Notes: a model not told the origin generated them from the letters alone. Counted from the stretch's first letter, positions 44,301 through 55,395 are shown. The stretch is DNA of 64,000 bases from Oscillospiraceae bacterium (GCA_031261745.1 JAISJC010000153.1:1-64000), one strand, 5' to 3'. A program made the numbers and translations.

Positions 44301-47300
44301 TACAGAATCTGTACGAAGCCCGTGTAAACGCTGCCGCGCGCGTCAATATGCATATCCTTCGTCATCAGGTTCGTGATTTTACCCGTGACGTAGGCGAACA
44401 GTCCGCCGCCGTGCGTCTGCGCGACTTTATTCCTGATGTTGATGTTGTCGAGCGAGTGCATTCCGATGAGTTCCATATTCGAGTTGAATATACTGCCGTC
44501 AACGTGTCCCGTGAACACGTGATAGGACGCTCCGGCGTAATGCCCGACGCGGTATTCCGGAATGTACATATTATTATTATTACTAACGCCATAGTTATCC
44601 CACGTTATATCCTCCGGCGCAGTGGGCGCAGTCGCATTCAAAACCGTTCCCGTAGAACCCGTGGTGTTGTTGCCCGCGCTTCCCGTGGTGCTGAATTTGT
44701 ATATCTGCTCATTTATGAGGTCCTCGTAATCCGTGGAATTGAGCAGCAGCGTCCGGAACGAATCCAGCGAGAAGTCAATATCCGCTTTTATGCGGTAGTT
44801 TCTGCTCGTGCGCGCCGTCGTGCCGTAGTCCGTGGCGACATAACGCACCCAGTCTTTCAGCGTGGAGATAGGCTGATAGAACTCAGCGTCCACAGGGAAG
44901 TGCTGGTTGCCGACCGGGATTTCCACAGAGCCGAGCGAACTGGCTTTCCAGCCTATGTCGTCGATGTAGTAGCGCGAGAGGAATGCGCCTCTGTCGAGGT
45001 CGTTGTCGGCAAGTCTCCGGTTGGCATTGGTCGGAATCGGCTGCGGTTCCAGCGGCTTAAACACGACTATCCAAATACGCGTCGTGCCGTCCGAGCTGTT
45101 TATCTGGCGTCGGTTGGTTCCGAAGTCCGCCGACGTCTTTCCGATAGCGGTGTACATTGCCGCCTGTTGCGCCGGGTCTCCGTTGATGCCGAGTACCGCG
45201 CTGTTGAGCGTGCGGAGTTGGGTAGGCCCACCCGCGGTTGTCTTTGCATACTCAAAGTTAATCTGCGTAATCAGTCGCGTCGAGGGGTTCTTCAACGTGA
45301 GTGCCACGACGGCGTAATCCTCCGTCTGCTGCTCAACGATTGACGACGTAACCTTAATATCCGCGCCAGGCGTCGAGTTCATCGGCAGCTGAATAAACTC
45401 CTGCGGCGGCATTGAGGTATCCATTATGACCTGCGGATAGTAACCCAATATTACCGTGTTCGCAGTGTTGAAGCCGCCTCCGAGCAGATTTTTCTGCCAG
45501 TTCTCGGTGCGCAGGGATTCGACGCCGACCTTCGTGTTATACGCGGCGTTGTAGGTGCGCGCTTCATCCGGCGAGTAGTACGAAACCTGCGTACTCATTT
45601 TACCCGCCTGCGAACCGACGCCCGGTCCGTACGCGACATTATTCTGCTTGTTCAAGTTTGTCAGATCCGCCGCATTCACCGGAAACACCGTATTCGGCAA
45701 CGACGGGTAAACAGCAGAACCGGCGTAAGCCGTCTGCAAATAAGTCGGTTCCACATCGTCACCTGAGAATCTCACGACGGGATTCGCGTACCAGACTCCG
45801 GGATAGTACCAGGCTTTGTTATAGCCGGCGTCAGCTTCCGAGGTAATCCACTCGGAGCGCAGCGGCCCTGCGGTCGTGCCGTCCGTTGTGTACTGTTGAC
45901 GCGCGTTCGCGTCAGTGAAAATCCACTGCGACTTCGACTGGCGATACGCGACCTGTCCCGTGGTGTAGCTGTCGCGCGCTATACCGTTGTTGCGACCCAC
46001 CAATGTGCCGAACTGTGTGAAGTCCGGATGAAGGGTATTGTCATAAAGCCCCAGAATGTTGATGGAGCTGTAAACCCGTTCGAGTACGCCGTTTGTGTCG
46101 TTCGTTCCTGTGATTCCGCCGACTGCGGCACCGCCTGCGGCGGCACCGCCGACCTGATACTTTGTCACCATCTGAATCGCGTAACGGCGGCCGTCCTCTT
46201 TCGGTATCATCGTCGGCGCGGCGTATACGTATCCGTCGCGTATCGTGCCGGAGCTTGTTGACGCGATAAAGCCGAAGCGATCACGCGCGTAAACCGGCTG
46301 ATTCACGCGGACGACGAAGCGTTCGATAACACCCGAATTTGCGCGAACCATTCCGCCGTAATTGTTCCATTCCTGCGTCTCCGGCGGCAGGTGCATCACC
46401 ATACCCAGATCTTCCCAATACACGCTGTCAAGCGGCGGGTGGAAGTTCACCAGATTCGAGACTGATCCCAAATCTTTTGCCGGCGGCAATGTAAATCCGT
46501 CTTTGAGTTTATATAATCTGCCCTCATAGTAAACTTTATCGCCGGCGTTGTACGTCTTAGCCGCGCTGTACCGCACGCTGTCGGCATTCGTCGGTATTGC
46601 CAGCGCGTTGGTCGCGGAAACATACGCGCGTTCAGCCATAACATCCGGATCGGTCGAGTCCTCCTGGCCTACGTTGAGCTGAATGTCGTGTATCCAGCCC
46701 AGGTTGGACCACGCAAGGCGCGACTGCTCCGTCGCGACGCCCGGATAGGCGAACATCGACGTGTTCATAACCATATTGCGGATTTCGCCGTACTGTCCGA
46801 TTACATAGATCAGATAGCCGCGTTCCGTATTGTTTGTGAAGGAGAAGCCCTGGAAATCCAACAGTCCCTGGAAGCGGTTTGCGTCACTGAATCCGCTGAT
46901 GAATTGATTTCGATCATTTGTAGACAGGAAAGCTCCGATACCGCCGGTTATGTACTTACCGTGCAGGTTTACGCTCTGCGAATTTGTGATGAATCCGAGT
47001 TCTCTGTACGTCTCGGTCAGTGCCGCGTCCGCCAGATTGTAGTTCAGCGGGTCAAGCACGAGGTCGCGCGTAATCACGAAGCGCGCGTCAAGCCCCTGAT
47101 ACGGGATTTCCGTCTTAACGCCGTTCGTAATTGTAAGCCCCACATAGCTCGGCTGAGTAATCAGCGCAAAGTCCTCAATGTCACGGATTTCGAGAACCGC
47201 CGTGTCCGTGTCAAACTCACGCGAGGACAGAATCTTCTCGTGACCGTCGATAACTACGGAGAGGTCAACCCTGTACTGGAACTTCGACGCGAGAGCCGGC

Positions 47301-50300
47301 ACAAACACCGCAAAAGCGTCTATGTACTGGTTCTTATGGTCAACGGTTTCGCGCGACGGGTTGTAGCTGTTCAGCGCGTTCAGCCAATTGTTCGATCCGG
47401 GGCTGTTCACCAGCACCATATTCGTCTGTCCGTCCGCCGTGTTCTCGTAACGCCAGACTTTTACATAGAAGACTCCGCCGCCCTCGGTATCGATCTCGTT
47501 GCGCACGTCCTCTAAGTCCACGTAGAACTTCGCCGTACTCTGCGTGGCACTCGTTACGGTTATTCCGCCGAGGTAGATGCGCCCCGAAAGACCCGCACGC
47601 GTTGCGATTGCAAACGGCGCAGCCTTCAAGTGGTTCGTTGTGTCGTCGGGAATCTGCACCAGTTCCTCGGTTGCCGTGTTATACGTATAGTTGATCAGCC
47701 CGTAGTTCGAGAAATACGTCAGCGTGTCGTAGCCCTGGTTATAGCTCGACGCGGTAAAGCTGAAATCGTAATATTGCGGTGCCAGATCAGTACTCTCTTC
47801 GAGGTTCGCGAGCGCGATGTCCCTCTTGACTACCGTGTAGCCGTTATCCTGTCTCTGCGGATAGAGCGTCTCACCGTATACGACCTTGTTGGAACTGCGG
47901 TTCGTCACCGTAAGCTGCACTTTATCCGTGCAGACCTCGTCCGGGTCGTACACGTACAGATCGTACACGTCAATGGAGTCGGACGCAACGAATTCACCCG
48001 AACGCCGCACCTCAGGAAGCCGCCGAAGCGTCTTGAAGTTGTAGCGCGACGCCTGCGTCGTCGGTGTGTATCTGTACGGAGTCGGGGTCGCGTTAATCTT
48101 GACCATCGCCGTGTAGGTGATGTCGTAATCCGTCATACTTAGGAGCTTTTCGCTCAGGTCAACGTGGAACAGTGTGTGGTCAAACGTTTTCTGCTCGTTT
48201 GCGTCTACCGCTTCGTGCGACTCATACACGCTGCCCGCATAATTCACGCGCGTGCCTGTGGGATACGCCTGACCGGAAACCCACTCAGGAATCAGCGTCC
48301 AGCCTGAACCGCCGATATCCGGTGACGAACTATTCGCCGTGCCCGTTAACACATAAATCTTACCGCTACGCGTAGTGAATTCGCCATAGGTATTGGTGAT
48401 GGTGGTAGGCCACTCAGGCAGAGCGGAAGCCACTGCCACTGTGTTAAAATTCGGGTTGATGATCGGGTACCCCGTACCTGTCATTGTCCCCAGCTTATTC
48501 CACTTCCACGCGTCGAAATACGCCTCGTCAATTATGACAAACTCACCGGGCGTCAGCGTTCCGCCGACACCGTCGTCGTTGTCGCGTGAGAATATGTACG
48601 TATAGGTCGCCGCGGGCGATTCGCCCTCACGCGGCGCGCGCGGGTCGCGCGGCGTGAAGGTTATCTTCACCTGCGAGAGCAGGTTCTGCAACAAATCGTC
48701 CGTGCGTCCGTCGTTGATCTTGAAGTCCATTATCGCGCCGTAGCCGTCCTGCGTAAGACGGAAATTCGCGTCGTCAAACACCACATCGCCCAGCGAAGAG
48801 AGCGGCGCGGTTATGAACGGGAACTCGCCGATAACCTGATTCACGTGGACAAACGGAGAGTTGTCGAGCGTGTCCGCAATGTCGTAATCCGCGTAGACTA
48901 CCGCCTTCAACGCTTTGCCTATCGGCAGGTCAAGGTAGGTGAGCGAATCGCTGAACACGCCTGTTATCGCGGTTACGGGATTACCCGAATCAGTGCCTCC
49001 GGGCGACGGCATCACCAGCGGGAACTGGTTTGCGTTCGTCCCCAAGCCCACGCTTCCGCGGCGCATCGTCGTAAAGATAACCGGATTGCCGGCTGTGGAC
49101 ATATCGACGATCTCGATGCGGTATACCCACGATTTTGCCGCGTTCGGGTTGGTTATGTTGACGTTCAGCGTGAATTCCGCGACCTTGTTCACCGCCATAT
49201 TCATATCCGCTTTCGGCGGTGATTTACACGTGGCAATGGTTCCGGCAATCGGGAATGACCCGCCCGGATTGGTGTACTTATGGTTTGACGAATCTTCGCC
49301 TATTATCTCCGTGCCGTGGACGTCGAAGAATCGCAGCGTGTATTTATAAGTCGTACTCGCGTCAAAAATTGCAGCGGACAAAAAGCTCAGCGGATGCGTC
49401 GCATCGCCGTTGAGGACCGCGGTCCTGTCCGCGTCATTGAGCGTGACGGATCGTTTCCACGTCGGATCCGAGGCTTTTTCAAAGTCGATCTGTATGCGTC
49501 TCGTGTACAGAACCGTGTAGTCCACATCCGCTTTCGTGAATCCGTTGGTCGGCGTCAGATCGGCGACAAAATTCTCAAAGCGAACCTTGTCGGGATACAG
49601 TTGACCGTTAGCCAAGCTGACCACTACGGGCGCAAGGACTTCACGTTTTTCAGTCGTTATCTTCTGCGTCGCGAAATATGAGTGTTCAATGGCTTTGCGG
49701 CCGTCCGGATATTGCGTAGTAGGCTCGTTCATATAAATGAAGTGCGACGTAACCCAGTATGTCGTATCCGGAACCAGCGGGTCGAGGCGCACCTCGCCCG
49801 AACCGTAAATATACACACGGCGGACAACCCTCGCTATGGGATCCGTGGTGGGCGTCGGATGAATGTCGGGGTCCGTGCTGTCGTGCCAGTTGCTGTCGTT
49901 TGCATACTGACCGTCGGTGCCTGAAACGTATTCGCCGGGGTCGTGATCCCAGATGACGTATGTAATGCCCTTGGTTATTCTGCCCGCAGGGTCATTGATC
50001 GTGATGTTCCCGTGGAGCGAATATGTTTTTGCCGTGAGTGCCGTCGCCGTAACCGTCGGTTTCACGTAATTCGGGTCAACCGGATCGGACGGAGGTGACG
50101 GAGGCGGCGTCGCCGGTTCCGGCAGAATCGGCAGCGTAACCGTAAATTCCTGCTCGCTGAACTGACGCGTCTGCACAACGCCCTTGTCGTCGGTGAACTT
50201 GTATTCGCCGTAGACCTTGTAGGTCCCGCCGACATACAGTCCGTTGACGGTTATTGTCTCATATACGTATGCCAAGTCGCGCCCTGCCGGCAGGCTCACT

Positions 50301-51454
50301 GTAATCGTTTGCAGGAGTGAACCCGAAGAGTTGAGCAAATAAATCTTAATATCGCCCGTCAGAAGCAGCTTTTTGTCGATTACGGACAGGCGCGCACTCG
50401 CCTTGTAGAGTCCGCCCTCCGGCTCGTTGTAGTTGACGCGCATCTTTGACAGGCGCAGCGTCGGCTCTCTGTACCCAAGCTCCGGCTCTTCGTCGGACGC
50501 CGGCAAAGCCGGCGCGCCCGGCTTCGGATCATTATTGCCCGCGGCACCCGGAATCTTCGTTCCGCTGCTGCTGCCCGGTTCGTCCTCGATAGGCGCAACT
50601 CCGCCGCCGTCAACTGTTGACGGCGTCTTTGAGGGCGGCACCGGCGTCGGAATAATCGGCACGACGCTGTTGCCGTCAAGGTTGTCGTAATCGCCCTTTA
50701 AGTCGTCGTCTATTTTATCGTCTTCATCGACATACGGAAGCTCCACCGGAGGATTTCCCAGAAGTCCGAGCCGGCGCAGATAGTCATAATAGTTATAGGA
50801 TTTGCCTTCAAAAGATACGGTCGATTCCTCGTCGAGTCCGGTTATGCGGTGGAATACAAACACTCCGCCCGTGCGTCCCGTCTCGACCTCGTATGCGTAG
50901 TAGCTGAGGCTCTCCGGCGTGTGGTACAGCATACTGTTAAGCGGGATTTCAATCGTTCCGGTGTCTCCGCCGCGCACAACCATATCCTTGACGTTGGAGA
51001 AGATATTCGCTTTCATACGCACAAGGATGAAGTCGTCGGGGTCCGCCTGCGTCATATTGTCGTAGTTAAATGAGTGACCCGCACTGACAAGAAGTCCGTA
51101 GTAACTGTCAAGTCTCTGGAACTCATCGTTTATCAGCTTTGCCGAGTCGCTGATGTTCATAAGCGCGGTCGCGCCGTTGACGTACATAGGAATATCCGCG
51201 TCAATCCGGTACTTCTTCTCGCCGGCATACAGTTTTCCGGCGCGCTCATACAGCATATCGACAGCGTTGAAATGCAGCGGCACGAGAACCTCGTCCTTTT
51301 CACGTGGGTTCTCGCTTTTCAGGTTTGAAATCCAGTCTTCATCTTCAAACGTAAGTGCCTCGAACCCAATTTCACCAATGGCAATGAGCCGGTAAAATTG
51401 GGCAAAAAGCAGCACCGCTATAATAACTGCGATAATTGCGACGATCTTTTTCAT
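38372..51454 (-). CDS. Giant GLUG-repeat surface protein with sortase-like C-terminal signal
   Basis: The ATG at 51454 with GGGGGAT upstream is preferred over the track TTG; this gives 4,360 aa. Layout: an N-terminal membrane segment (KIVAIIAVIIAVLLFAQFY), a membrane-proximal domain to about 225, a Pro/Thr/Asp linker (about 230-320), and long beta-rich Ig/FN3-like modules to about 1,470. A beta-helix-like region follows to about 3,300 with many GGIAGY/GGLAGY/GGIVG-type GLUG motifs as in streptococcal IgA-protease-family and adhesin stalks. Then come mixed beta domains and a Gly/Glu/Asp/Pro-rich stretch of about 240 residues. The end is LPKSG, a hydrophobic helix and KRRKTW, which has the form of a sortase sorting signal. 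It is probably wall-linked and extends far from the cell. Confidence 0.9.
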   Translation of the reverse strand: MKKIVAIIAVIIAVLLFAQFYRLIAIGEIGFEALTFEDEDWISNLKSENPREKDEVLVPLHFNAVDMLYERAGKLYAGEKKYRIDADIPMYVNGATALMNISDSAKLINDEFQRLDSYYGLLVSAGHSFNYDNMTQADPDDFILVRMKANIFSNVKDMVVRGGDTGTIEIPLNSMLYHTPESLSYYAYEVETGRTGGVFVFHRITGLDEESTVSFEGKSYNYYDYLRRLGLLGNPPVELPYVDEDDKIDDDLKGDYDNLDGNSVVPIIPTPVPPSKTPSTVDGGGVAPIEDEPGSSSGTKIPGAAGNNDPKPGAPALPASDEEPELGYREPTLRLSKMRVNYNEPEGGLYKASARLSVIDKKLLLTGDIKIYLLNSSGSLLQTITVSLPAGRDLAYVYETITVNGLYVGGTYKVYGEYKFTDDKGVVQTRQFSEQEFTVTLPILPEPATPPPSPPSDPVDPNYVKPTVTATALTAKTYSLHGNITINDPAGRITKGITYVIWDHDPGEYVSGTDGQYANDSNWHDSTDPDIHPTPTTDPIARVVRRVYIYGSGEVRLDPLVPDTTYWVTSHFIYMNEPTTQYPDGRKAIEHSYFATQKITTEKREVLAPVVVSLANGQLYPDKVRFENFVADLTPTNGFTKADVDYTVLYTRRIQIDFEKASDPTWKRSVTLNDADRTAVLNGDATHPLSFLSAAIFDASTTYKYTLRFFDVHGTEIIGEDSSNHKYTNPGGSFPIAGTIATCKSPPKADMNMAVNKVAEFTLNVNITNPNAAKSWVYRIEIVDMSTAGNPVIFTTMRRGSVGLGTNANQFPLVMPSPGGTDSGNPVTAITGVFSDSLTYLDLPIGKALKAVVYADYDIADTLDNSPFVHVNQVIGEFPFITAPLSSLGDVVFDDANFRLTQDGYGAIMDFKINDGRTDDLLQNLLSQVKITFTPRDPRAPREGESPAATYTYIFSRDNDDGVGGTLTPGEFVIIDEAYFDAWKWNKLGTMTGTGYPIINPNFNTVAVASALPEWPTTITNTYGEFTTRSGKIYVLTGTANSSSPDIGGSGWTLIPEWVSGQAYPTGTRVNYAGSVYESHEAVDANEQKTFDHTLFHVDLSEKLLSMTDYDITYTAMVKINATPTPYRYTPTTQASRYNFKTLRRLPEVRRSGEFVASDSIDVYDLYVYDPDEVCTDKVQLTVTNRSSNKVVYGETLYPQRQDNGYTVVKRDIALANLEESTDLAPQYYDFSFTASSYNQGYDTLTYFSNYGLINYTYNTATEELVQIPDDTTNHLKAAPFAIATRAGLSGRIYLGGITVTSATQSTAKFYVDLEDVRNEIDTEGGGVFYVKVWRYENTADGQTNMVLVNSPGSNNWLNALNSYNPSRETVDHKNQYIDAFAVFVPALASKFQYRVDLSVVIDGHEKILSSREFDTDTAVLEIRDIEDFALITQPSYVGLTITNGVKTEIPYQGLDARFVITRDLVLDPLNYNLADAALTETYRELGFITNSQSVNLHGKYITGGIGAFLSTNDRNQFISGFSDANRFQGLLDFQGFSFTNNTERGYLIYVIGQYGEIRNMVMNTSMFAYPGVATEQSRLAWSNLGWIHDIQLNVGQEDSTDPDVMAERAYVSATNALAIPTNADSVRYSAAKTYNAGDKVYYEGRLYKLKDGFTLPPAKDLGSVSNLVNFHPPLDSVYWEDLGMVMHLPPETQEWNNYGGMVRANSGVIERFVVRVNQPVYARDRFGFIASTSSGTIRDGYVYAAPTMIPKEDGRRYAIQMVTKYQVGGAAAGGAAVGGITGTNDTNGVLERVYSSINILGLYDNTLHPDFTQFGTLVGRNNGIARDSYTTGQVAYRQSKSQWIFTDANARQQYTTDGTTAGPLRSEWITSEADAGYNKAWYYPGVWYANPVVRFSGDDVEPTYLQTAYAGSAVYPSLPNTVFPVNAADLTNLNKQNNVAYGPGVGSQAGKMSTQVSYYSPDEARTYNAAYNTKVGVESLRTENWQKNLLGGGFNTANTVILGYYPQVIMDTSMPPQEFIQLPMNSTPGADIKVTSSIVEQQTEDYAVVALTLKNPSTRLITQINFEYAKTTAGGPTQLRTLNSAVLGINGDPAQQAAMYTAIGKTSADFGTNRRQINSSDGTTRIWIVVFKPLEPQPIPTNANRRLADNDLDRGAFLSRYYIDDIGWKASSLGSVEIPVGNQHFPVDAEFYQPISTLKDWVRYVATDYGTTARTSRNYRIKADIDFSLDSFRTLLLNSTDYEDLINEQIYKFSTTGSAGNNTTGSTGTVLNATAPTAPEDITWDNYGVSNNNNMYIPEYRVGHYAGASYHVFTGHVDGSIFNSNMELIGMHSLDNINIRNKVAQTHGGGLFAYVTGKITNLMTKDMHIDARGSVYTGFVQILYGGKLDNVHLRGDTAYTFTNSAYTSDTRMGGLASYATYGEIWNSSIVGLNINSQSAFTFIGGLVGDIRTGILRNSYITGLDITAQSAKQGNGIGGIIGYADTGSSLNMYAEGRIDTSDQLVGGIAGRLAVNQTMQNTWNLVHITSMADSVGGIVGGYTSTGAMPTTNSLAWGNVTSAWVEYSPDPLDPDAKLHRGAGDGLYRTQGTARSNAYAWVGQKINGKEHTLLDDTIMLRIGTGADPLDLTDLRNFNTYDRAIKMGSEFDYTKISESKMPLLKNSNGVWWPVQAEIPYPGTTDGISAKIIATEGVPMRPDNVTEYRGAVIWVQHPTGTTLNNVTISGLTTALMPTNAVVPNERPGQAEAGMTISSIKVYVTAYERYFDQYEITSVNLTVATNVVQDVDVEGQLILDIPAYLDIPNAYVWQQKLSTVAEGGHGDDFENIRITGTIDFSELYGSAYDSRYGAEPGGSYKLTDGALPRRDLKLNRLEGLESTPGVRQTIRNFISFQNVAQQSFASVEDLNDFFTENPDQLTTATIVSLEGDLYKCGNITATTADFLGSGITVIGTWTKLTTAGNKDGSGNIGGSLVSVITAEISKLHFEQMAFATSGRSVGVVGKLMGSAKELQFDKISIKKTALTATNVQQSGIFGAVNGSMNKIWLNDIYVEGYAYTGGLAGYSRNSNFTNIEANNVTVISNYVMAGGMLGYANNTLLLNSHGHQILVQGSEDIGGLAGYLHTGLPWATEVQYGNDIQDAIVVGTSDTMARTGGMFGRGNITEKPRASNEAVAPIAAGNTGIPAYGVGAGQQAASITVRPVYPYAQFTMTNPANLTVIDHVFVRGGQAVGGMTGQPSNSHHTRSISVSNSFILGGAYIGGITGLSEAVYDANVRDSVISTIYCEQRDGLDSTADYGIAGYVKWRAEYLLYWTTKAGPAGTGYGTKIKYYNGDPGGAMADGKLYSDYIKATVTATKTDSEWNTRIGGIVARYHTTNSGIVNSFVGSTSADRVGGIIGHAYTYATTSHSVLNTVVRGRDYVGGYVGYMENAGTNINAINADVIGRNFVGGVAGYFDQNQTYYGTRTSYIKGTYFVGTVEAKGFIMNKAASVETGQFYAGGIAGSQGSYKLSSTATYRSNSNVVAATVTVPNSGGHAAFLYQRANGDSSDTAAIPGKDQYVYVGSRLIYSGGGATQTVAGPSADGYTIPKTVSTDNLKDPKWWNGSATWTTADSTAFYNYYNRSNDAATGTQAYQYFRYTVPSAGALPINNGYMPYLTKYGTSGHSTGAFVMQHVEGRPQSGSVETYATAGVLTYHSVSDSTYSGGIPIPTGTVGAPTIQIRMMSLMPTELPLPVPTFYAAGGASGLNIDFDYVNPDTGFSVKYDGEAPFAEWNVDQRTFTLDYKFNKALVITVTDGKKEQKYRVDPEDVQHTIMVWGDNYYYGNEFGVHEKDGRLLSGAFANLRDGQGITKEGSLYDIVTGKLLEERVISGLRQEVSPRYSFEYAGYKLDVFGTYTLSTPLNGGEPSEIEGMLMLVKNGYLKPLDASLPVNYDELVYDIVGGEEYLTFLEESGRVSDAVGNPIALPKDFRNYDIVEMTNTLNTDLPYVMVRYDTGVVVCFNYLTGERVNLNVIDGDMSLLKYAKGFFGSPSSVMNSLADGYLEMKPMREVLMVYPLEEEMLEAAKSEAGTAEIKGTNEDGLPDGGAEVDKDAAGANDGTGGNDGAGGNIKGSSNLPGGTNINTDDATGSGKDDKNGTAPEKGQLSDSGAGGSTAEKPSGADGTGTDSEGKGAGNGTANPDGTNANAEKPDTDTDKGVKPDDADKDDKKPESGAEGENGAGEGGGDADLANPNGEKPEPGESVAVDTDKSGPEDGAESGEEGGPKGAGLDKPETKASPTYTMAYNNETGKYEFYDVARLLAGDTLPAIEATEENTALAAQLLDNYIRAEAGTNRVLPKSGIYAIGAVSLTIVVLLVVIFDKRRKTW

Positions 51455-51510
51455 AGTATCCCCCAAATAATTCTGTCAAGCTACTTCTCTGACGGCGCAC
51501 CGCCCGATGT

Positions 51511-52278
51511 TCAGCCCGCTTTAAGCAGGCTGCCCTTTTCGAGCGAGTTGAGTACCGCAGGATTCGTAAACAGCAACATTTCCTGACCGTTCCAGTACAG
51601 GATATCCTTCGACAGGTCAATGCTGTATCCGTCCATATGCGCCATAACACGCGCCATATCGGTGTCGAGAAGCATTCCCTCTTCCGCGTCCCTTGGGTAA
51701 ACCTCTATGCGGACGTTGTAGATAACCACCATATAAGACATAGCCTCAATATGGATCTGCTCATTCGCTCCGTCACCCCACACAATATCGGCAGGCTCTA
51801 AGAAAATATATGTATCTCTGCCGTCAAAGAGGAATCCGCTGTCCATCATTGTCTCTTCTTTACCTGCGCGAACAGTGTACTCTCCCGCGTCGGTCTCTGT
51901 GACTGTCGAGAAGTACTCCACGCGTCCGGTCTTGGAAAACGCCGGTATAATTGCCGACATATTCTCCGGCAAAATGAACTTATGCACGTTCTCACAGACC
52001 ACGGGCAGCGCGTCGATCGGGAACGGATTCTCCGGCGTCGTAACCTGGTCTTCGAGTATGTTCCGTGTCTTTCCGCGCACAATCCGCGTCTTGCCGGCCT
52101 CGTGGTTGAATTTAATGCCCACGTCGTAGTGATACGTGTTCACGTCAAACTCGTGAATACCGAGGCTCCGTATGTACAACAAAACTAACGCCACGCCTAT
52201 CAGGGCGACGACGACAATCAGCACTATAAGAAAAATTCTGCGCTTGCGCTTATTGATATTTCCGCTCAAACAAATCAC
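51511..52278 (-). CDS. Bitopic membrane protein with extracytoplasmic domain (cluster component)
   Basis: The track start is a GTG at 52278 and a TTG at 52269 is an alternative; up to 255 aa. A basic cytoplasmic N-terminus (NKRKRRIF) is followed by one helix (LIVLIVVVALIGVALVLLYI, about 18-37) and an ectodomain of about 215 residues, mostly beta, with no catalytic motif or cysteine pair. Parts (PIDALPVVCENV; DGRDTYIFLEPADI) recall the membrane-proximal parts of the 721-aa and giant proteins. It overlaps the polytopic 176-aa gene by 29 bp and precedes the giant gene by 56 bp. It may couple the membrane complex to the surface proteins. Confidence 0.8.
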   Translation of the reverse strand: MICLSGNINKRKRRIFLIVLIVVVALIGVALVLLYIRSLGIHEFDVNTYHYDVGIKFNHEAGKTRIVRGKTRNILEDQVTTPENPFPIDALPVVCENVHKFILPENMSAIIPAFSKTGRVEYFSTVTETDAGEYTVRAGKEETMMDSGFLFDGRDTYIFLEPADIVWGDGANEQIHIEAMSYMVVIYNVRIEVYPRDAEEGMLLDTDMARVMAHMDGYSIDLSKDILYWNGQEMLLFTNPAVLNSLEKGSLLKAG

Positions 52279-52780
52279 CCAGATCTTTTATGATAAAATA
52301 CAGGCTGTATACAGAGACGAAAATCGACAACAGAATATAAATCAGTAAAATCGACTTGTCACTGCGAACCTCATTTAGGAATCCCCACATTACGTTTGTT
52401 GCAAGCAACGCCGCGCCCATCGCCGCGCCGTTAATGACGTCAAACAGGATCTTCATCGGCTGCCCGCGATACGCCAGCGCACCGATGATGACAAAACCCG
52501 CAAAACACGTGATGAATGCCACATCCATCCGCAGATGGAATACGGCGACTGAGACGATAAGCGTCTCTCTTAAAATCGACTGTGTAAGCCACAGCACATC
52601 CCTGTTCCGCATTCCGAACAGCATTCCCAGAACTTTCATTCGCTTCTGTCCCCAGTTCACATTGCCGGTCAACAGGATTATGAACGCGAAAATAATCACG
52701 CCGACACCCACTGCAAACCACAGGAACCAGGACATATCGAACACCGTGGAAATCATTTGACTTCCGATTTCATCTATCAC
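52250..52780 (-). CDS. Polytopic membrane protein at the place of an F-type a subunit
   Basis: This 176-aa protein starts at a GTG with the SD GGAGG 5 nt away. It has four to five membrane helices (MSWFLWFAVGVGVIIFAFII; ETLIVSVAVFHL; DVAFITCFAGFVIIGALAY; INGAAMGAALLATNVMWGF; ILLIYILLSIFVSVYSLYFI). Arginines lie within or beside the second helix (ILRETLIV, HLRMDV). It is encoded right after the epsilon-like gene of an F-type ATPase-like set that lacks a normal a subunit, so it could be a highly diverged stator membrane subunit. I see no family motif that proves this. Confidence 0.8.
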   Translation of the reverse strand: MIDEIGSQMISTVFDMSWFLWFAVGVGVIIFAFIILLTGNVNWGQKRMKVLGMLFGMRNRDVLWLTQSILRETLIVSVAVFHLRMDVAFITCFAGFVIIGALAYRGQPMKILFDVINGAAMGAALLATNVMWGFLNEVRSDKSILLIYILLSIFVSVYSLYFIIKDLGDLFERKYQ

Positions 52781-52810
52781 GGCTGCCTCCTTGATAATTC
52801 CGCGTCGCCG

Positions 52811-53203
52811 TCATCGTGCGGCGGCGCGCTTCTCGGCCTCTTCCTCTTCCTCAGGCGTCACAAGCCCCTGCTCGTTCTGAATCAGGAAGAACACGTTATG
52901 CACGTGGCACAAAAAGCCTTTAACACCCTTTATCGAGTAGTAAACGTCGCGTCCGATAAATTCCACGTCTCCGTCCACCATACCCACGACGGGCGTATAG
53001 TCTTCAAGAATGGTGAGGCTGCTCTTTCTGTTCTTCACGCGCACCATACTTATGTTCTTGAAGATTTCAAGCCCGTTTTCAAAGCTCGACACCTGTGCCT
53101 GTATGCGTCCTACTCTCGCACGCGCGTACGCCTCAAGCTCCTTTTCGGACTGAGAGGTTTCGACGCTGACGGCCATAGTGCTTTTTATTTCTTTCCTGGC
53201 CAT
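52811..53203 (-). CDS. F1 epsilon-like subunit
   Basis: This 130-aa protein has a charged helix at the N-terminus, then a stretch that follows the beta-sandwich of ATP synthase epsilon: IFKNISMVRVKNRKSSLTIL, EDYTPVVGMVDGDVEFI (compare ...GILPGHAPLLTALKPGVVRI), GVKGFLCHVHNVFFLIQNE (compare ...GFLEVSNNKVTVLAE). The C-terminal two-helix domain of the usual epsilon is replaced by a short Glu-rich tail. It is placed after beta, exactly as epsilon is in F-type operons. The assignment rests on pattern plus gene order; sequence identity is low. Confidence 0.6.
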   Translation of the reverse strand: MARKEIKSTMAVSVETSQSEKELEAYARARVGRIQAQVSSFENGLEIFKNISMVRVKNRKSSLTILEDYTPVVGMVDGDVEFIGRDVYYSIKGVKGFLCHVHNVFFLIQNEQGLVTPEEEEEAEKRAAAR

Positions 53204-53220
53204 AGTCTCTCACTCTCCAA

Positions 53221-55395
<2,175 letters not shown>

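Noticed and set aside
43877-45343. 488-aa plus-strand ORF inside the giant surface-protein gene
   Set aside because: Arg/Val-rich composition typical of the complement of a beta-rich coding frame; no SD or domain.
38372-51454. IgA1-protease/M26 metalloprotease, suggested by the GLUG repeats
   Set aside because: I found no HEXXH zinc motif in the translation, so it is described as a surface protein, not a protease.
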